The translations under genes and the position numbers were made by a program. This document shows positions 33,791-46,808 of a stretch of 64,000 nucleotides of DNA, piece by piece (position 1 is the stretch's first letter; each line of letters starts with the position of its first letter). Source of the stretch: Epiperipatus broadwayi (taxonomy: Eukaryota > Onychophora > Udeonychophora > Euonychophora > Peripatidae); contig JAQFVV010012498.1 of the NCBI GenBank assembly GCA_028023455.1, forward strand, positions 1,056,001 to 1,120,000, written 5' to 3'. A model generated the notes under the pieces. That model did no database searches, had not been told where the DNA came from, and worked only from the letters and a program-made list of their open reading frames with translations.

Positions 33791-33889
33791 TCTCTATCCA
33801 TTCTGTTTAATGAAGCAGCCCTATTTATATTTAATAAATTAAGTAGGCTATAAGTGCATCAATGGATACTAGATGACAGGAATTGAAAA

Positions 33890-34560
33890 GTGGAAAGGCA
33901 AGAAGTTTAGATGGATGAGCAGCAGAGATGGTAATGAATTTAGGATTATAGGGCAAAAGTAAAGCTATTATCCTGTTTTAATAAGATGGCACAGAATAGA
34001 ATTTTTCTGAGTAGTTGGAGTAATACAAGAGTGAGATTATTATTTAAAGGAAAGGATAAGAATCATAGAAAGTTAAATAATTACAGACCGATAGTGGTAA
34101 CATCAGTTTTATATAAAACCAAGTTTTCTCATATATGGTGCCTAGAAGAGTTGTAAAATGGATAGAAGGGAATAATGTAGTGGGGGAAATGCAAGAAGGT
34201 TTTAGATTAGATAGGTGTATAGGAGATAGTTTATTTGTAGTTACACAACATATGGATATGAGTAGAAATTCAGTTAAACAGTTATATATGAGTTTTATAG
34301 ATATAGAGAAGGCATATGATAGAGTAAATAGAAATAGATTATGGATAAGTTTAGCAAATTTGGTAATGGATGAAACTTTAGTAGATATTATTAAGAAATT
34401 ATATGAAAATAATTATTATATATATCAATTAGGGAACATAGAATCAGTTAAAGTTAAAAATAGGGTGGGACTAAGGTAAGGATGCCCTATGTCACCTATT
34501 TTGTTTGTGTTATATTTGAGTGAAATGGAAAGAGCAATAGAAAGATTAGGAAAGAGGGAT
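33890..34560 (+). pseudogene. LINE L-B reverse transcriptase, N-terminal and palm half
   Basis: Upstream frames read GKARSLDG-AAEM, then LLFKGKDKNHRKLNNYRPI (RT block 1), then VVTSVLYKT. The open frame 34,135-34,479 holds EMQEGFRLDRCIGD, FIDIEKAYDRVNRNRLW (motif A), and ESVKVKNRVGLR. A stop (TAA in place of a Gln codon) precedes GCPMSPILFVLY (motif B). Very close in arrangement to LINEs of chelicerates that I recall; an exact clade is not assigned. Confidence 0.8.
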
Positions 34561-34589
34561 AGAGATACCATTAATAGGTAGTAAGGGAA

Positions 34590-35155
34590 TATATATTTTG
34601 TCAGGTCTTTTTTTTGTGGATGATATATTTTTGTGTGCAGAAAGAAGAGAAGATATGGAAGTTATGCTGAGGATATGTGCAAGGGTGGTTAAAGAGATAG
34701 GGATTAAATTTAGTGAAGAAAAATCAAATATAATGATGGTTAATACTGGGGAAAGAGAAGATGTAGAATTTTTATTGGGAGATATTAAGTTATGTGTGGT
34801 GAATAGATATAGTTATTTGGGAATTTTTTTAAGTAATCAAAAAAATTATTTGGATGAATGGGAGAAAAAATTGATAAATGAAGCAAAGAAAAGAAAGGGA
34901 TTGATAAAGAAATTAACAATGTTTTCATATAATAAATATGATATAGCTAGAATTATATGGAAGGGAGTTACAGTAGCAGGGTTAACAAATGGTAATGATG
35001 CATTATGTGTTAGTAAAGGGGTATTAAATTACTTAGAAAAAAGTTCAAAGGGAAATAGGAAGACATGCATTGGATGCAGATGTATGGACAGCAATGGAGG
35101 CAATTCAAGAAGAAATGGGATGGTCAAGTTTTCATATGAGAGATGCAAAAAGTAA
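34590..35155 (+). pseudogene. LINE L-B reverse transcriptase, catalytic box and thumb
   Basis: The frame 34,598-35,155 opens with GLFFVDDIFLCAE; the FVDD catalytic pair (34,613-34,624) is intact. IGIKFSEEKSNIM, YSYLGIFLSNQ and YNKYDIARIIWKGV follow. Near 35,050 the frame slips from the family text into a non-homologous tail. Of the four family copies this is the only one with an undamaged xxDD box that I can see. Confidence 0.8.
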
Positions 35156-35779
35156 AATGAAAATGTTTGGTAGATTGCAGTTTATGGATAATAAAAGAAT
35201 AGCCAAAATAATATTTAATTGGATTATGAGTAAAGGGCAGGTAACAAGATGGGTGAAAAAGATAATGCGGTATGCAAAAGATTTGGATAGAGAATTTATA
35301 TTAGTATATTTGTACAAAAGATGGGATGATTGCGTTAGGAGGATTGTTGAATGTTATAGTGGTAAGGAATGGGATAAAAGAATAGATTTATTAATAAAGA
35401 ATAGGGAGTTAGAGAGATGGAGAACTAGTATGGAGAGTAAAAAGAGTTTAAATATATATAAAAATAAACAGAATATTAGGTGTGAGTTAATATATGATAA
35501 CAGTAAGGAAAGTAGTTTATTGTTTAAGACTAAAACGAGATCTTTAGCAACAGAGAATATACATGTAAGCGGAAAAATATGAGTGATTTAGTCTGTAAAT
35601 TATGTAAGGAAGGATCAGAAAATATTAGGCATCTGTTAATTGAATGTAATTGCTTGAAAACAGAAAGGGCACATATAATAAAGTTATGGAAGAATAAATA
35701 TGAAAAAGTGATTATACAGAAAGTGGATTATTGGTTTTTATGTTGGGTTTGGAAAAAGATAAGGGGAATTTCGATATAA
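35060..35779 (+). pseudogene. LINE L-B C-terminal domain with zinc motif
   Basis: The frame 35,070-35,582 reads ALDADVWTAMEAIQEEMGW then SSFHMRDAKSKMKMFGRLQ, a connection region recognisable in all family copies. After another shift, 35,579-35,779 contains CKLCKEGSENIRHLLIEC, a C-x2-C-x8-H-x4-C motif typical of the C-terminus of many LINE ORF2 proteins. The protein then ends, and about 170 bp of 3' sequence leads to the terminus. Confidence 0.75.
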
Positions 35780-36109
35780 AGGCCATAGAGTTGACAAAGA
35801 TTATGTTGTGGAAATGGGATGGAGCAGAATATGGGAAAACTTAGACTGGGGAATAGATAATAAAGTGGCTAACAGGTTTCTCTGGGAATAATTGTTGAAA
35901 GATTCTTGACTCCATTTAAGGAGAAACTACAGTTCATCATATCACATCACATTCTTAATACTGTAATTTATTTATTTTAAAAAATAGGTAAATATTTTTT
36001 CAAGCTAGTTAGTTAGTTATTCGCTATTGTTTATAAAGATTCATAAAAATTATAATCAGGAGATGGAATCTTTCATGGTTTATTAATTCTGCCATTATAT
36101 TGAAGCAGT

Positions 36110-36240
36110 CAATCTTAGCTTAAGATTGTGCTTCATGTTTCTACCTACTAACCTGTGTTTAAATCCCTATTTCCCATCCCACTCATTTTGTCGTGTATAT
36201 ATATTTCATGTATATATTTGAGATGCATGCCTAAATTATA
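36110..36240 (+). repeat. Possible tRNA-derived SINE
   Basis: A-box-like TAGCTTAAGATTG (36,117) and a B-box-like GTTTAAATCCC (36,157) are separated by about 40 bp, close to tRNA spacing. It ends in a GTGTATATATATTT tail. The B box deviates from consensus. Confidence 0.4.
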
Positions 36241-38000
36241 AAATTTAATGTTTCAATAACATGTTTTAAAATTATTATTAATTCTTTTTATTAATTATTA
36301 GTTCTTTTTTATTAAAGTATTATAGATGCGGCTCAAATATATATATAGGAGCAAAACTTACTAACAAAATATTGATGTTTTTAAATATTTATTATATGTC
36401 ATTTTTAGCTTTTTCTTTTTAAATTGCTTGTTTTTCTATTAAACTGTATATTTTTTATAAAATCCAATATGGAAGATGTGACTGTTGTTAATTGTCCAAA
36501 AATAATTAAGGGTTGGAAGCACTATTGTTTTAATCTGGGGTAGGTATTTTTTAATTAAAGTTTTACTTAAAAGGGGATTAAGATTAGAGATACTTTTGTT
36601 AAAAAACATGTTGTCAAATCTATTTCTAATCTGGAAATAGATTTGAATTTATTTTTGGACATTATCTTACAATTGCATCTTCAAAAACAACTGATAAAAG
36701 AAAAAGTATAAAATGACTGAATTTTGAATCACATAAGAGATTAGCTACTCTAGTGAAAATGATTGTTAACATTGCGGTGAAACTCATAATGATGTAGCAG
36801 TAAATCCACCACTCTTCAGTGGCCTCTGCTGCTATCATAATATTCTGCTACCCTAAAGTGAAGTAAAGGCCCAATGGAGAATATTAAAAATGCTAATAGA
36901 GAAGCTTGCTGTCACCAAGAAGAATTCATTTTGGATCCTCAATTTGCTATGCATGAGCCGTACTTTGAAAATAGACTTATTAAATTTGTGCAAGGTAACT
37001 TTTATGCTACTATTTGAAAATGAATCTAGCTTCACTAATCTCAAATCCTACTAATCAAGATTTCTCATGTATTATTTAACTTTGCTTTTTATATAAATCT
37101 GTGAATGTAAATTTGCTCTCAAATGATTTCTTTATATCTAATCCTATCTCATATGCTTTTAACTTTCTTAAAATTTAGTGCGGTCAATTATTTGTAGTTA
37201 TTTATTACTTGATTATATATATATGTTTTTATTTTTATTTTTATTAATTTGCTAATCTCAAACAAACTGGCGATTTTTAATTTATAAAAATCTTTTCTGT
37301 CATTTTTTAAGTAAACCTTCACGAAGCAAGTTATTAACGTCCATTTAAAACAATGCATTATTAATTAATATACTCGCCAGATTGTTTTTCGAGTCAACAT
37401 TTTATTTATTATAAAAATATATTTGTTTAATTCTGGATTTTCTACCCTGTGTAAATCCAGAACTCAAGCTAATTAACGCTTTGAAATCTTATAAAAATAT
37501 TCTTTATTCATTTCTGAAAAGGTGACCGATTATTTGTTTTCTATATAACTGCTAGTTATTTTTTTTTGCTATACTCTTAACTCTTAAAATAGTCTATGCT
37601 TAAAAGATCATATACAGTATTTAATATATTCCAGTTATTGTAAAATCAGCGAAGGTGGGATTGATTTATTTTAAATAGCAGAAAAAGGGATGGGGGAAAA
37701 TCTTAATGTTTCTTTTACTAAATCAAATCTTAACGTATATTTTATTAATTTGAAATCTAAATCTTAATGTTTCTTTTGCTAAATAAAATCTTCAAGTATA
37801 TTTTAGTAAATGAAATCTAAATTTCTCTATATATATTATAACGGCATAGCATATTATTTATATAATTATAGTATTCAAACAAGGGTCATTTATTTTTAAA
37901 GCAGTAAAGCTTTTCAATGTCGTTAGTGACATTTGTCATTCGTACTGCGTTCCTGACATATAGCCGATCTTCGTGATTATATATATATGTGCTTCTTAAT
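36241..38000. other. AT-rich DNA, one tandem duplication, no gene
   Basis: A 61-bp tandem duplication lies at 37,698-37,819 (shared TCTTAATGTTTCTTTT). The 63-codon minus frame at 36,853-37,044 has no recognisable motif. No other signal. Confidence 0.5.
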
Positions 38001-38001
38001 C

Positions 38002-38260
38002 TGGGGGTTACGACAAGTTCGAACCCATAGATTCCTTCTCATTCCATAGATAGTTGAGCTATCTGGAACCACATTTATTCCGTATCAAATGCCTCTGGCG
38101 GTGATCCCGTAAGTTTGGCACATGCTATGCATATTCACTTCGTAGATAAAAGGCCTCTCACATCGGTTATACCAGCAAAAGTCTGGGCCACGCCATGCCT
38201 ATCCACTTTTCTCTAAGCACTACCCAAGAAGGGGGTGTGAGATTTCATTTTTCATCCAGA
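38002..38260 (-). repeat. tRNA-derived SINE preceded by a 65-bp repeat pair
   Basis: On the minus strand the tRNA-like part runs 38,070 to 38,002, with GGTTCCAGATAGCTCAACTA (acceptor and A box) and GGGTTCGAAC (B box). Upstream (38,095-38,215) lie two diverged direct units of about 65 bp, one beginning GTGGATAGGCATGGCGTGGC and the other GTGAATATGCATAGCATGTG. The whole block is clearly richer in G+C than its surroundings. Confidence 0.55.
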
Positions 38261-39115
38261 AGCACGACCTTTTCCTCTTAGTTATTTTTAGGCTATTATG
38301 TCAGCACCGCAAACTTCTTCGTATTATTATTATTTCTTTTGCTTCATGACCCAGTTTTAATGCTCTAATATTAAAATTAAGCTTTGCTTAAAAGATATAT
38401 ATATATAAATGCCAATTACTTCTATTTTATTAATTAAGTTTATTTCAATCATATACAATCTCACCATCGTAATTTATATATCTATATTTAAGAGTATCTA
38501 TATGCCTTGGGGAAAATAAAGCGTTCGTCTTACTATCGTTAAAATAATTTTTCATTAAATATTTTGTCATAGTTTCAAATATAATCTTTTCAAATGTATT
38601 TTGTTTATTTTCACGACCTCAATGGCATGAAAATAATTTATATCATATGTATAATGAATTTCAGAATGCTCCCCTAAATCATATGTTAGTCACCACGTTT
38701 CAGAACCATAAATCAAAGCGTTAATGGCAATTTTATGTAACTTCTTTCTAATAACTGATTGGCATCTTAATATTAGACCCACCAAAGATGTGTGTTTATT
38801 TGTAATATATTATTTAGCTAATAAAGAGCATATGAGAAATAATAGCGTGAATGACACTATGTAATTATCTACCGCTTGCTCATTCACGCACATACTAATG
38901 TACTTAATTTATAAATGTATAATAATTTGTCAGCATATTAAAATATATTTTATTGTCTAACTTATTTGAGTAGTTCGAATTCCTTTTTCCTCCACTTCCA
39001 CATATTACAGCCATGCTTATGTATATTTTAATATAGTCATAGTTAATAGATGTCTCATTGTTTTGCTCAGCTTTGCTAGTCAGCCGGATTAAAATTAATT
39101 CTCATGTGACATCAC
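38261..39115. other. AT-rich DNA, no gene recognised
   Basis: Nothing supported on either strand. Confidence 0.5.
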
Positions 39116-39119
39116 TATT

Positions 39120-39290
39120 ATGTTATTCATTAGGTGTTAGATCTGGGGCTTAGAGAGTGGGTTCGAATCCAGGCTGGTCCCTGACCTAAATCTTGGGCTT
39201 GACTGGGTTTGAAGTACATTTTGTGAGTTCCAGCTCATGTTAGATGGTTAAACAGGTTTTGACCGGCACAATATACATATATTTGACACT
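39120..39290 (+). repeat. SINE-like unit with a strong B box
   Basis: GGGTTCGAATCC (39,159-39,170) is a perfect Pol III B box, but the A box upstream is weak. A less AT-rich body follows to about 39,270, then a simple tail. Could be a truncated tRNA-derived SINE. Confidence 0.4.
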
Positions 39291-42200
39291 CTTTGACTTG
39301 TGATACATGCAAGTAAGCCACAAGTTATCAAATTCCATTTATATATATATATATGACATCACAGTAATTTTAGATAAAATAAAAAAACAATTGTTTATTA
39401 CTGAGTCTGAAAAAATATATTGTAACTTTTCTTGAAGCTTGGTTCTTGTATCAAAATTCTTAGTTGTTTGAAAGGTTTCCTATTAGAAGATCTAAGATAA
39501 GAGGGGGAAAAAACAATAAAATACTGATTTGGGGTGTTTTATGTGAGCAACTTATTTTCTAATATCTAGAAGAGGAATATATGAAATGATGACTAGCCAC
39601 TTAAAAGAAGTTGGTCTTGAGTATATTAGATATATAGCTGATTGCATATCTAGAAGATTTGGCATAAAAATTTTCTCTAAATAGGGGGGCCATAGTAATC
39701 AGCTGAATAATATGCAAAAGCTGTTTAAGCTGTTCACACAATATTTGCATTTACACCTTCAAATAATACCAGTTAGTTTTTCTAAAAAATTGGTTTTAAA
39801 AATTATTTTAAATCAATCAAACTTTGACTAGATAAGAGGAAAAAAGTTGAACTACAGTCCATTTCTAATCAGCATGGAGTACTGAACCATGTTAAAGAAA
39901 TTCTGTAAAATGTTGTGTTTGCTATGATTAATATTTAGACTCTTGAATTTTTTACTGGATAATATTTTGTCAAGTAAGTTAATGATTGTTCCTGCTTTTA
40001 AGAAATTTAAAAACTTTCAAAAGAGAATCGTTTCCCCAAAGAGTTGGAAGTTAAGATCAATTCAATAAAAGTATTTTTTTTTTTTTAAATCTTGTTTATT
40101 ATGGATAGTAGTTCTAATAGTTTTGTTATCATATCAAGTTCTATAAATTATTTCTGCAGAGATAATTTTGGTGAATAGTTTCATAATCATAGTATGGTTT
40201 TTGATCATAAATTATATTCTTTGCAGCTGAGGTGTTTCCTAATTGAAGACATGAGTAAGGACTATATCATCAATATCTACAGATTTTGTTAAGTTTGGGT
40301 CAGAGAAACATTATGAAAGAAAAGTCTGTAATTCCATGGTAATGATTCCCTTATGAATTCTATTAATCTTGGGTTTTAATATATGAATATATAACACAAA
40401 CTCTTTGATAGCAATAATGCTAGTCCTTTATATATTGTAATAATAAATGGATTTTTTGATGATGAGGAAAAAAAAGACCTAAAATAAAACAAATACAAAC
40501 AAAATTAATTTAATTCATGTTTGTGACAATCAATTTTTTGATTTCTATATCCATTATTTGTACTAGCTGTCTACTTCTAAAAAAAATCATCCCATTGTTT
40601 AGTTTTTTTTTTACATTTGTCTTAACAATTTGAAGGTGCTTGATGAAAAAGATATTGGTGTGTGTATCAAGATTTTAAATATATATTATATATACACACA
40701 CATACAATGTCACTATAAAATTATAATAATTATCATTATAAACAAATTATAAAGTATATTTATTATTATTTAATATTGTAAATTATACAAATAAAGATTT
40801 ATTTTCTTGTGACTAATGATCAAATTTATAGCCAACTTCTATTAAAATAAATATTTTATTTTTATATATTATATATAATATTTATAATCAAAAGTTTATA
40901 TTGCATTTACTTGTTTATCTTTGTCAGAAGGAATCTTTATTAAAAATGACTTACAAACATAAGTCTGCAAAAAAATCGAAGATGAAATAAGAAATCAGTA
41001 TGGGCCTTTATTGTGTATTGTAAAAAGTGAATGAAAAATATAAAAATTCTACAATGTCCTGCTAGATAACTAGTAAGACTTCTCCAAAACTCAATCTTAA
41101 TTCTTGAAAACTTCCCAAATAATTTTTTAAGAATCTCTGAGAAAAGAATTAACCAGAAAATTAATCACAGAATAGAAACAGAGCCATGGTTTTGCCTACT
41201 TGATTAATCTGAGGGTATTTTTAATATTTATATTTGAACTAACAGTTATCATATTACACTTCTAACAATAGCTGAGACATGTAACACATTCAACTGAAGT
41301 AATATAAAGAAGTTCATCAAATGAGAAGGAATATTGCATTGTGATGTATATTAAACACTTAGATTAAAAGGACATTTATTCAGAGAAATATTGGAGATAA
41401 AAATAAGCCTTTACAAAATATTATTCTCCATAAAGTCATACTTATATATGGTCATACTGGTCTTGAATGCATTTTATTATGCTTATATTCAGTATATTAT
41501 TTAATGTTTGTACATAGTGAATAGACAAACTTCTTTGCAATTTTTCAGTCAAGATAGATAATCAGTTTTATCTTAGCAAAAGGTCATATAATATTAGCAT
41601 TAATTTGCTGGAATAAGTATAGATGAGGTGCCCATTGTACTTTATATATGAAACCATGAATAAATAAGAGGAAATATGTGCATAAAAATGCAAATTCTTT
41701 ATCATATATATTATGTTTGTCACTATCTCTATAGTTATGACATGTGTAATGTTATATCTGCTATATATTTAGATTGATTATCACTCATATATACTACTAT
41801 TAGGTCAGTTGAAAAGGTTAATATTAGTAGAAATTATATATGGAGGGCGAGGTGGGTGCATATATACCTTCAAATTATTTAATACATGCTTGTTGATTTC
41901 TAATAGTATAGATATTACAGGCATATCCTGTTAGTTTTTATTAGATATAATGATATATCTAATTATGTGTACAATTATTAATTTATAGATATTTGAGTAT
42001 TATGTGTCTTAGATATACTTTTTCTATATATAGTTATTCATTTGAAAGGTGGAATTTGCTAAAGATTGTTTAAGAGTTTTCTAGATGACTTTTATTACAT
42101 TTCTTATTAAAACTAGGTAGTACTTTTAAGTACGAGATACACTAACACTTATATGCATGTACAGCTATTGAGATGGCCAACTTCTCTATTTATAAATCTG

Positions 42201-42425
42201 ATGAAGATTAGTTTCTACAACATGCACCATATTTTATCTCTTTTCTATTATGATACAATAGTTAATAATATCAAAGCGAATTATGCAAAACTTTTGGATC
42301 AAATCTACTAACGTGTCTAGTGATTCAGACATAAATCCAGTCTTCAATATTATACAACTTGTAACTTATCTGTAAGTTAAATGTAAAATCTGATAGATGA
42401 ATGATGTATATTGAATAAAAAAATC
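39291..42425. other. AT-rich DNA, no gene recognised
   Basis: Microsatellite tracts occur (for example TA-rich at 39,340-39,353 and 40,680-40,705). No frame above 60 codons, no repeat pair, no RNA gene recognised. Confidence 0.5.
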
Positions 42426-42429
42426 ATAT

Positions 42430-44264
42430 GATTAAATATTCTACTTGTAGTGCAGTGCAGTGATGTGATATAAAATTTATTCTACTTGGAAGAAGTCAGA
42501 AAATTCTGTTTATAAACTATACTTCCAGAGACCTTATTAGTCAAAAAACAAACATTCCCTTCCTCTGAAACAATAAAATGTCACTTAAACTCATTTATTT
42601 CTTATTCCCTATTATCAAGTTATTTTCTTAGCATTGACTTACTTTATTTTTCTTCTCTTATCTCATTTTAATAAAAAATTGCTTTGTTGATTCCAATATT
42701 CTTTCCTTATATTCCTATTCTTTGTCATAAAAATGTAAACAAAAATATCTCTATTTTCTTTAATTCTTTTTATATTTCTCTTACTCTTCATATAATTTAT
42801 CTCAATCCTTTTTCAATATTCAAACTCAAAAAATTCATGTTCAACAGTTTCCAAATAATATCTCCATATTGTTATTCCATTTTTTATCTTCTTTTACCAA
42901 TAATAATAAACTCCATTTAATTGTTAACGTATATTCATTATATATATATATGGTGTCTTCGACTTTCATACAATCTACATTCATATAATTCACTATTTCA
43001 TACATAGGACAAAAATAAAAAGACACAGCTTGTTACAGAATTTTATAAGGAAAAGAAAAAGGCTACAATTCACCTATCTCTTGATAATTTTTAAAGAAAA
43101 CACTAGGTACTAATTAATAAAGTGATATATTTATGTATATGATAATACACCTCATCAAAAAATAAATATTTAAATAATACTTTTTGATGTTTTTTTTACA
43201 TTGCTCTATTTTTGTACATTTCAACTTTCATATGCATTTCAGGATCCAATTGCAAACAAAAGTCAAGGACTGCCTGCATATATTATTCTTATACAACTTC
43301 AAACTATTTTTTTATTCATATTTCATAAGCCTATTTCTCTAATCAAATTAGCTATTCAATTTACTACTCCTGATAATTATGTATGGTAATTTATTTTGTA
43401 TACATTTATTCTATATCTTATATAAAAAAGTAGAAATAAATTCTCTGTCTATTAACTTTTTATATTGCAAAATATTTTTAACTCAATGAGATTGTTGTTT
43501 GCTCTACATAATTCAATTAAATGTTATTTTCATTAAAATATTGCAGCCTTCCAATTGTTTTAGATTTGCATTTAATTTTCCTCATTAAAAATTTTTATTC
43601 CATTTTCTCTTCAATACTCTTATTTGCTATTTACATAATTTTCCCATTGCATATTAATCTAAATTTTTAAATTCTATTTAAAACCTTTTTGAGTTCACTG
43701 GACAATATAAAGTGCTTCATTTTCAAATATTAAAGCAGAAACCATGATCCCTTTTCAAATTATTCTACATACCTCAAGTTTATTATATGTGAGACAGGCC
43801 ATATTTTTCACCAGTCCCATTCTATTTTTTGCTTTTTGTCTCAAGTCTAATTCTCAACTGTCTTTATAATTTTTTTTTCCATTTAAAAAAGTGCCTAAAT
43901 ATCTATATTTCTCCTCTTATGTTCTATCCTTCAGTTTTGTCCTCCCCATTAAACGCTAATATTTAATTTTTCACTGAACTTAATTTTTAGATTTTTTTTC
44001 TATCTTTTCACCCTTCTCTAATAACAAGTCCATTTTTGAAAAATTATTTCTGAAAAATTCTACATTATCTTGAAAAAAGAAAAGCTGCAATATTGTCTAT
44101 TCTTTGAGGTCCCATTACAGAAATTCTCATCTCCATCATTAATATATCTCAACTTCAAATTCTCTTACAAATAAATATGATAGGAGACAATACACATCCC
44201 TGTTTCAACTCAATTGATTCTATATCTCTCAATTGATATTTATAAAAATTATCATTGTAAAAAA
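42430..44264 (-). mobile_element. LINE L-D, 5'-truncated, minus strand
   Basis: Minus-strand text matches L-B in order: FYKYQLRDIESIELKQGC with LSPIIFI (about 44,130-44,240), LKIKFSEK (about 43,970), LTYNKLEVCRII-KG (about 43,750), KMEW and KITFN-IM (about 43,540-43,480), then KKD-DKLYEE (about 42,830), and a 3' terminus ATTTTATATCACATCACTGC (about 42,470). Many stops and shifts. It lies head to head with L-C, separated by the 260-bp tandem pair. Confidence 0.7.
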
Positions 44265-44784
44265 CTTTTAATTATTCTAAGCAAACAAAATTAGCTCATA
44301 CTACTACTATTTATTGGCAATAATAATGTCTAGTGTTTTACCGAAGGTTTATGATGAAGGTATTTTAGTTGTATTTATATATTGGACTATATAAACAGTT
44401 GAATGCATTTGGAATACTTGAATAAAGTTAAATATTTTTAAAGATCTTCAATATTTATATTAAATGATGGAAATAATCCAACATCTAAATACAATAGTAA
44501 TATCTACTTTTATCATTCCATAAGCTTTTAATCATTCTAAGCAAATAAAATTAGCTCATACTACTACTATTTATTGGCAATAATAATATCTAGTGTTTTA
44601 CCGAAGGTTTATGATGAAGGTATTTTAGTTGTATTTATATATTGGACTATATAAACAGTTGAATGCATTTGGAATACTTGAATAAAGTTAAATATTTTTA
44701 AAGACCTTCAATACTTATATTAAATGATGGAAATAATCCAACATCTAAATACAATAGTAATATCTACTTTTATCATTCCATAAG
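44265..44784 (+). repeat. 260-bp tandem duplication between two LINEs
   Basis: Units 44,265-44,524 and 44,525-44,784 are nearly identical over the full length (shared GAAGGTTTATGATGAAGGTA and others), with a handful of substitutions. It marks the junction between L-D (minus) and L-C (plus). Confidence 0.9.
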
Positions 44785-45667
44785 AAATAAATCAATGAAC
44801 ATTAGATGGCAGCACAATTGCCTAGACTTCTACAATGAATTTGAGGGAGATATGCTGATGACAAAAAGATATAAGGATATGCTATAGAGAAGAAAAATGT
44901 GTGTGGAAATTAAAGGCTTAAAAATGTATTTATTAATGGATAATTCAGTATTAAAGAGTTATGGGAATATATTAACCGAAAAGAATAGAGAAAAAATATT
45001 AAAAGTATGTCTGCCCGGGTAATAATGGTGGGAATAAATACTTCTTTAAAAAGGGTATTGAAGAAACAATAAGGCATTTTGAGGACATGACTATGAGTTT
45101 AAAGAAAAGTAATGGACATATAGGGATAATGGGATTATGACCAAGGTTTGATAGTTGGTAAATTTAAGTTATGGATCTAAAATGTTTGTGTGAGATTAGT
45201 GATATGTGTTCAATGAATTACAGATTTATTTAACAGGATTGGGTTATATTTATTAGAAAGGAGAGGTAAACATTAAGTGAGTTAATTTAAAATAAATTTT
45301 ATTATCTATTAAACTAAAAAAGAAGGATGGCATATGTAAGTGATGATACAATGGTGAAAATAGGTAAAGAAAAGAAAGCATATGTTTATATTTAGAGATA
45401 ATAATTAATGCAATAAAAGATAATGCGAATAATGATAAATTGATGAAGAAAAGAATTTTTCTAAATAATGTCTGGAAATAGTTGAGAATGAAGAATATTT
45501 AAAACAAAAGTCAAGAGGGTTAGTATAAAAGTTGGATTCATAAAGATGTAAGAAGTAGTGGAGAGAGTTGGAGAAGGTTTTTACAGGAGAAAAAATAATT
45601 TATTAGCAGCGATAGACATATTTGAAAAATGAAAAAAAAAAGTATATTCAGAAATGCAAATAGATGT
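44785..45667 (+). mobile_element. LINE L-C, 5' segment
   Basis: Decayed plus-strand sequence that ends in KKVYSEMQID-type text and is continued at 61,465 by text of the endonuclease (INEWKDHTWIVIKLGEKK-like). The join needs only removal of Gypsy G3 and one ATGT. Upstream of about 45,550 the LINE assignment is by position only; no ORF1 motif was recognised. Confidence 0.5.
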
Positions 45668-46018
45668 TGCGAGGGTAGCTTAAAATTGTACCCACACCAA
45701 TCTTTAGCCACCTGAGATGTTAGACTATACTTAGTCAAGAGTTACATCAAGCAGAGTCAATGGGTTTTGCTAACATACTACTTTAAAAATTTGAGGGAAT
45801 AGACGTGAACAGCTATATAGGCATAGTGTATCAATGCTATGTTACATAACTAAATAAGTCGAGTTACAAAACTGTACATAGCTATTTAAAATGAACTAAA
45901 TTCCAATTGCTAAATAAGTCAAAGTAAATATTGAAAGGATTAATACTAATATATATGTATAATAACAATCAATTTGTGTTAAATGTTTTGTACGTCACCA
46001 ACAAACATGAAACGATGG
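45668..46018 (+). repeat. 5' LTR of G3, left piece
   Basis: Matches 58,873 to about 59,300 (for example GTCAATGGGTTTTGCTAACA). The 3' LTR has an extra duplicated segment near 59,130-59,190. It ends at AAACGATGG, half of the foldback target duplication. Confidence 0.9.
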
Positions 46019-46620
46019 TCTTTTAATACGTGATATCCACCATTTTGAATTCCAAAATCAACCAAAAACATTGTCTGACACATCTAAGTGATAAAAAAGT
46101 ACGCGAAAACGGGAAAAATTTAGAACTAGGGTCATGTGACTTTACCCCCCCCCAAACATCGCACAGTAAAAAAAAAAAAAGCCAACAATATTAACACTTA
46201 CATTTTTAATTTGCAAGCCTTTTTGTAAACATATAAAAAGTTCGTTCGAAGGTATATATATATAAAAGTCAAACTAAAACTTATTCGTTTTATAATTAAT
46301 TGTATTTTATCTTACCAGAACGTTTTATAATTAATTGTATTTTATCTTACCAGAACCCTGATATTGTATGTTCCCTTTGTTGGCAAAATTTCAGATTCTC
46401 TGCCTAAAAAACATTCAAAATGTACAACTCGGCTCATGTGACTCTAATGTCGATTAAATACCTTATCCATTCGTAGGACAGCCCCCCCCTCATGCGCACA
46501 AATAAATCAACAAGGTATTTTTTTAGATTATCATTGGCTAAAAAGTACATTTTCTCATTTTAAATTATAAATCAAATAATTTATTATACAGCCTAGTTTA
46601 CAAAAAGGTTCTTGTGTATA

Positions 46621-46808
46621 ATTCAACCGATGATGTATTATCCTGAAGGCATATCAGTCTAATCTTGCGATTTTTAAGATAACGTCTCCAAGTGATCTGC
46701 GGACACATGTAATCGCTAAAATGTGTCCGCAGATCACGTGAACACGGTATGTTAAAAATCACAAGATTAGACTGATATGCCTTCAGGGTAATACATCATC
46801 GGTTGAAT
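46621..46808. repeat. 188-bp hairpin (MITE-like)
   Basis: Two arms of about 92 bp are near-perfect complements. The ends read ATTCAACCGATGATGTATTA and its complement, and AGTGATCTGCGGACACAT pairs near the centre. Typical of a palindromic MITE. Confidence 0.85.

Larger units (their letters stand above)
33790..35975 (+). mobile_element. LINE L-B, 5'-truncated, longest frames of its family
   Basis: Runs from the RT N-terminus to the shared 3' terminus (TTTAAGGAGAAACTACAGTT then CATCATATCACATCAC, ends about 35,950). Endonuclease and ORF1 are absent, as in typical 5' truncation. The frame shifts at least three times but the catalytic box is intact. It lies within or beside the PLCXD 5' intron, in opposite orientation to the gene if that intron extends this far. 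Confidence 0.85.

Noticed and set aside
42684-42920. 78-codon plus-strand frame with membrane-like composition
   Set aside because: It is antisense to the LINE L-D C-terminal region, whose Lys- and Glu-rich codons read as Phe, Leu and Ser on the other strand.
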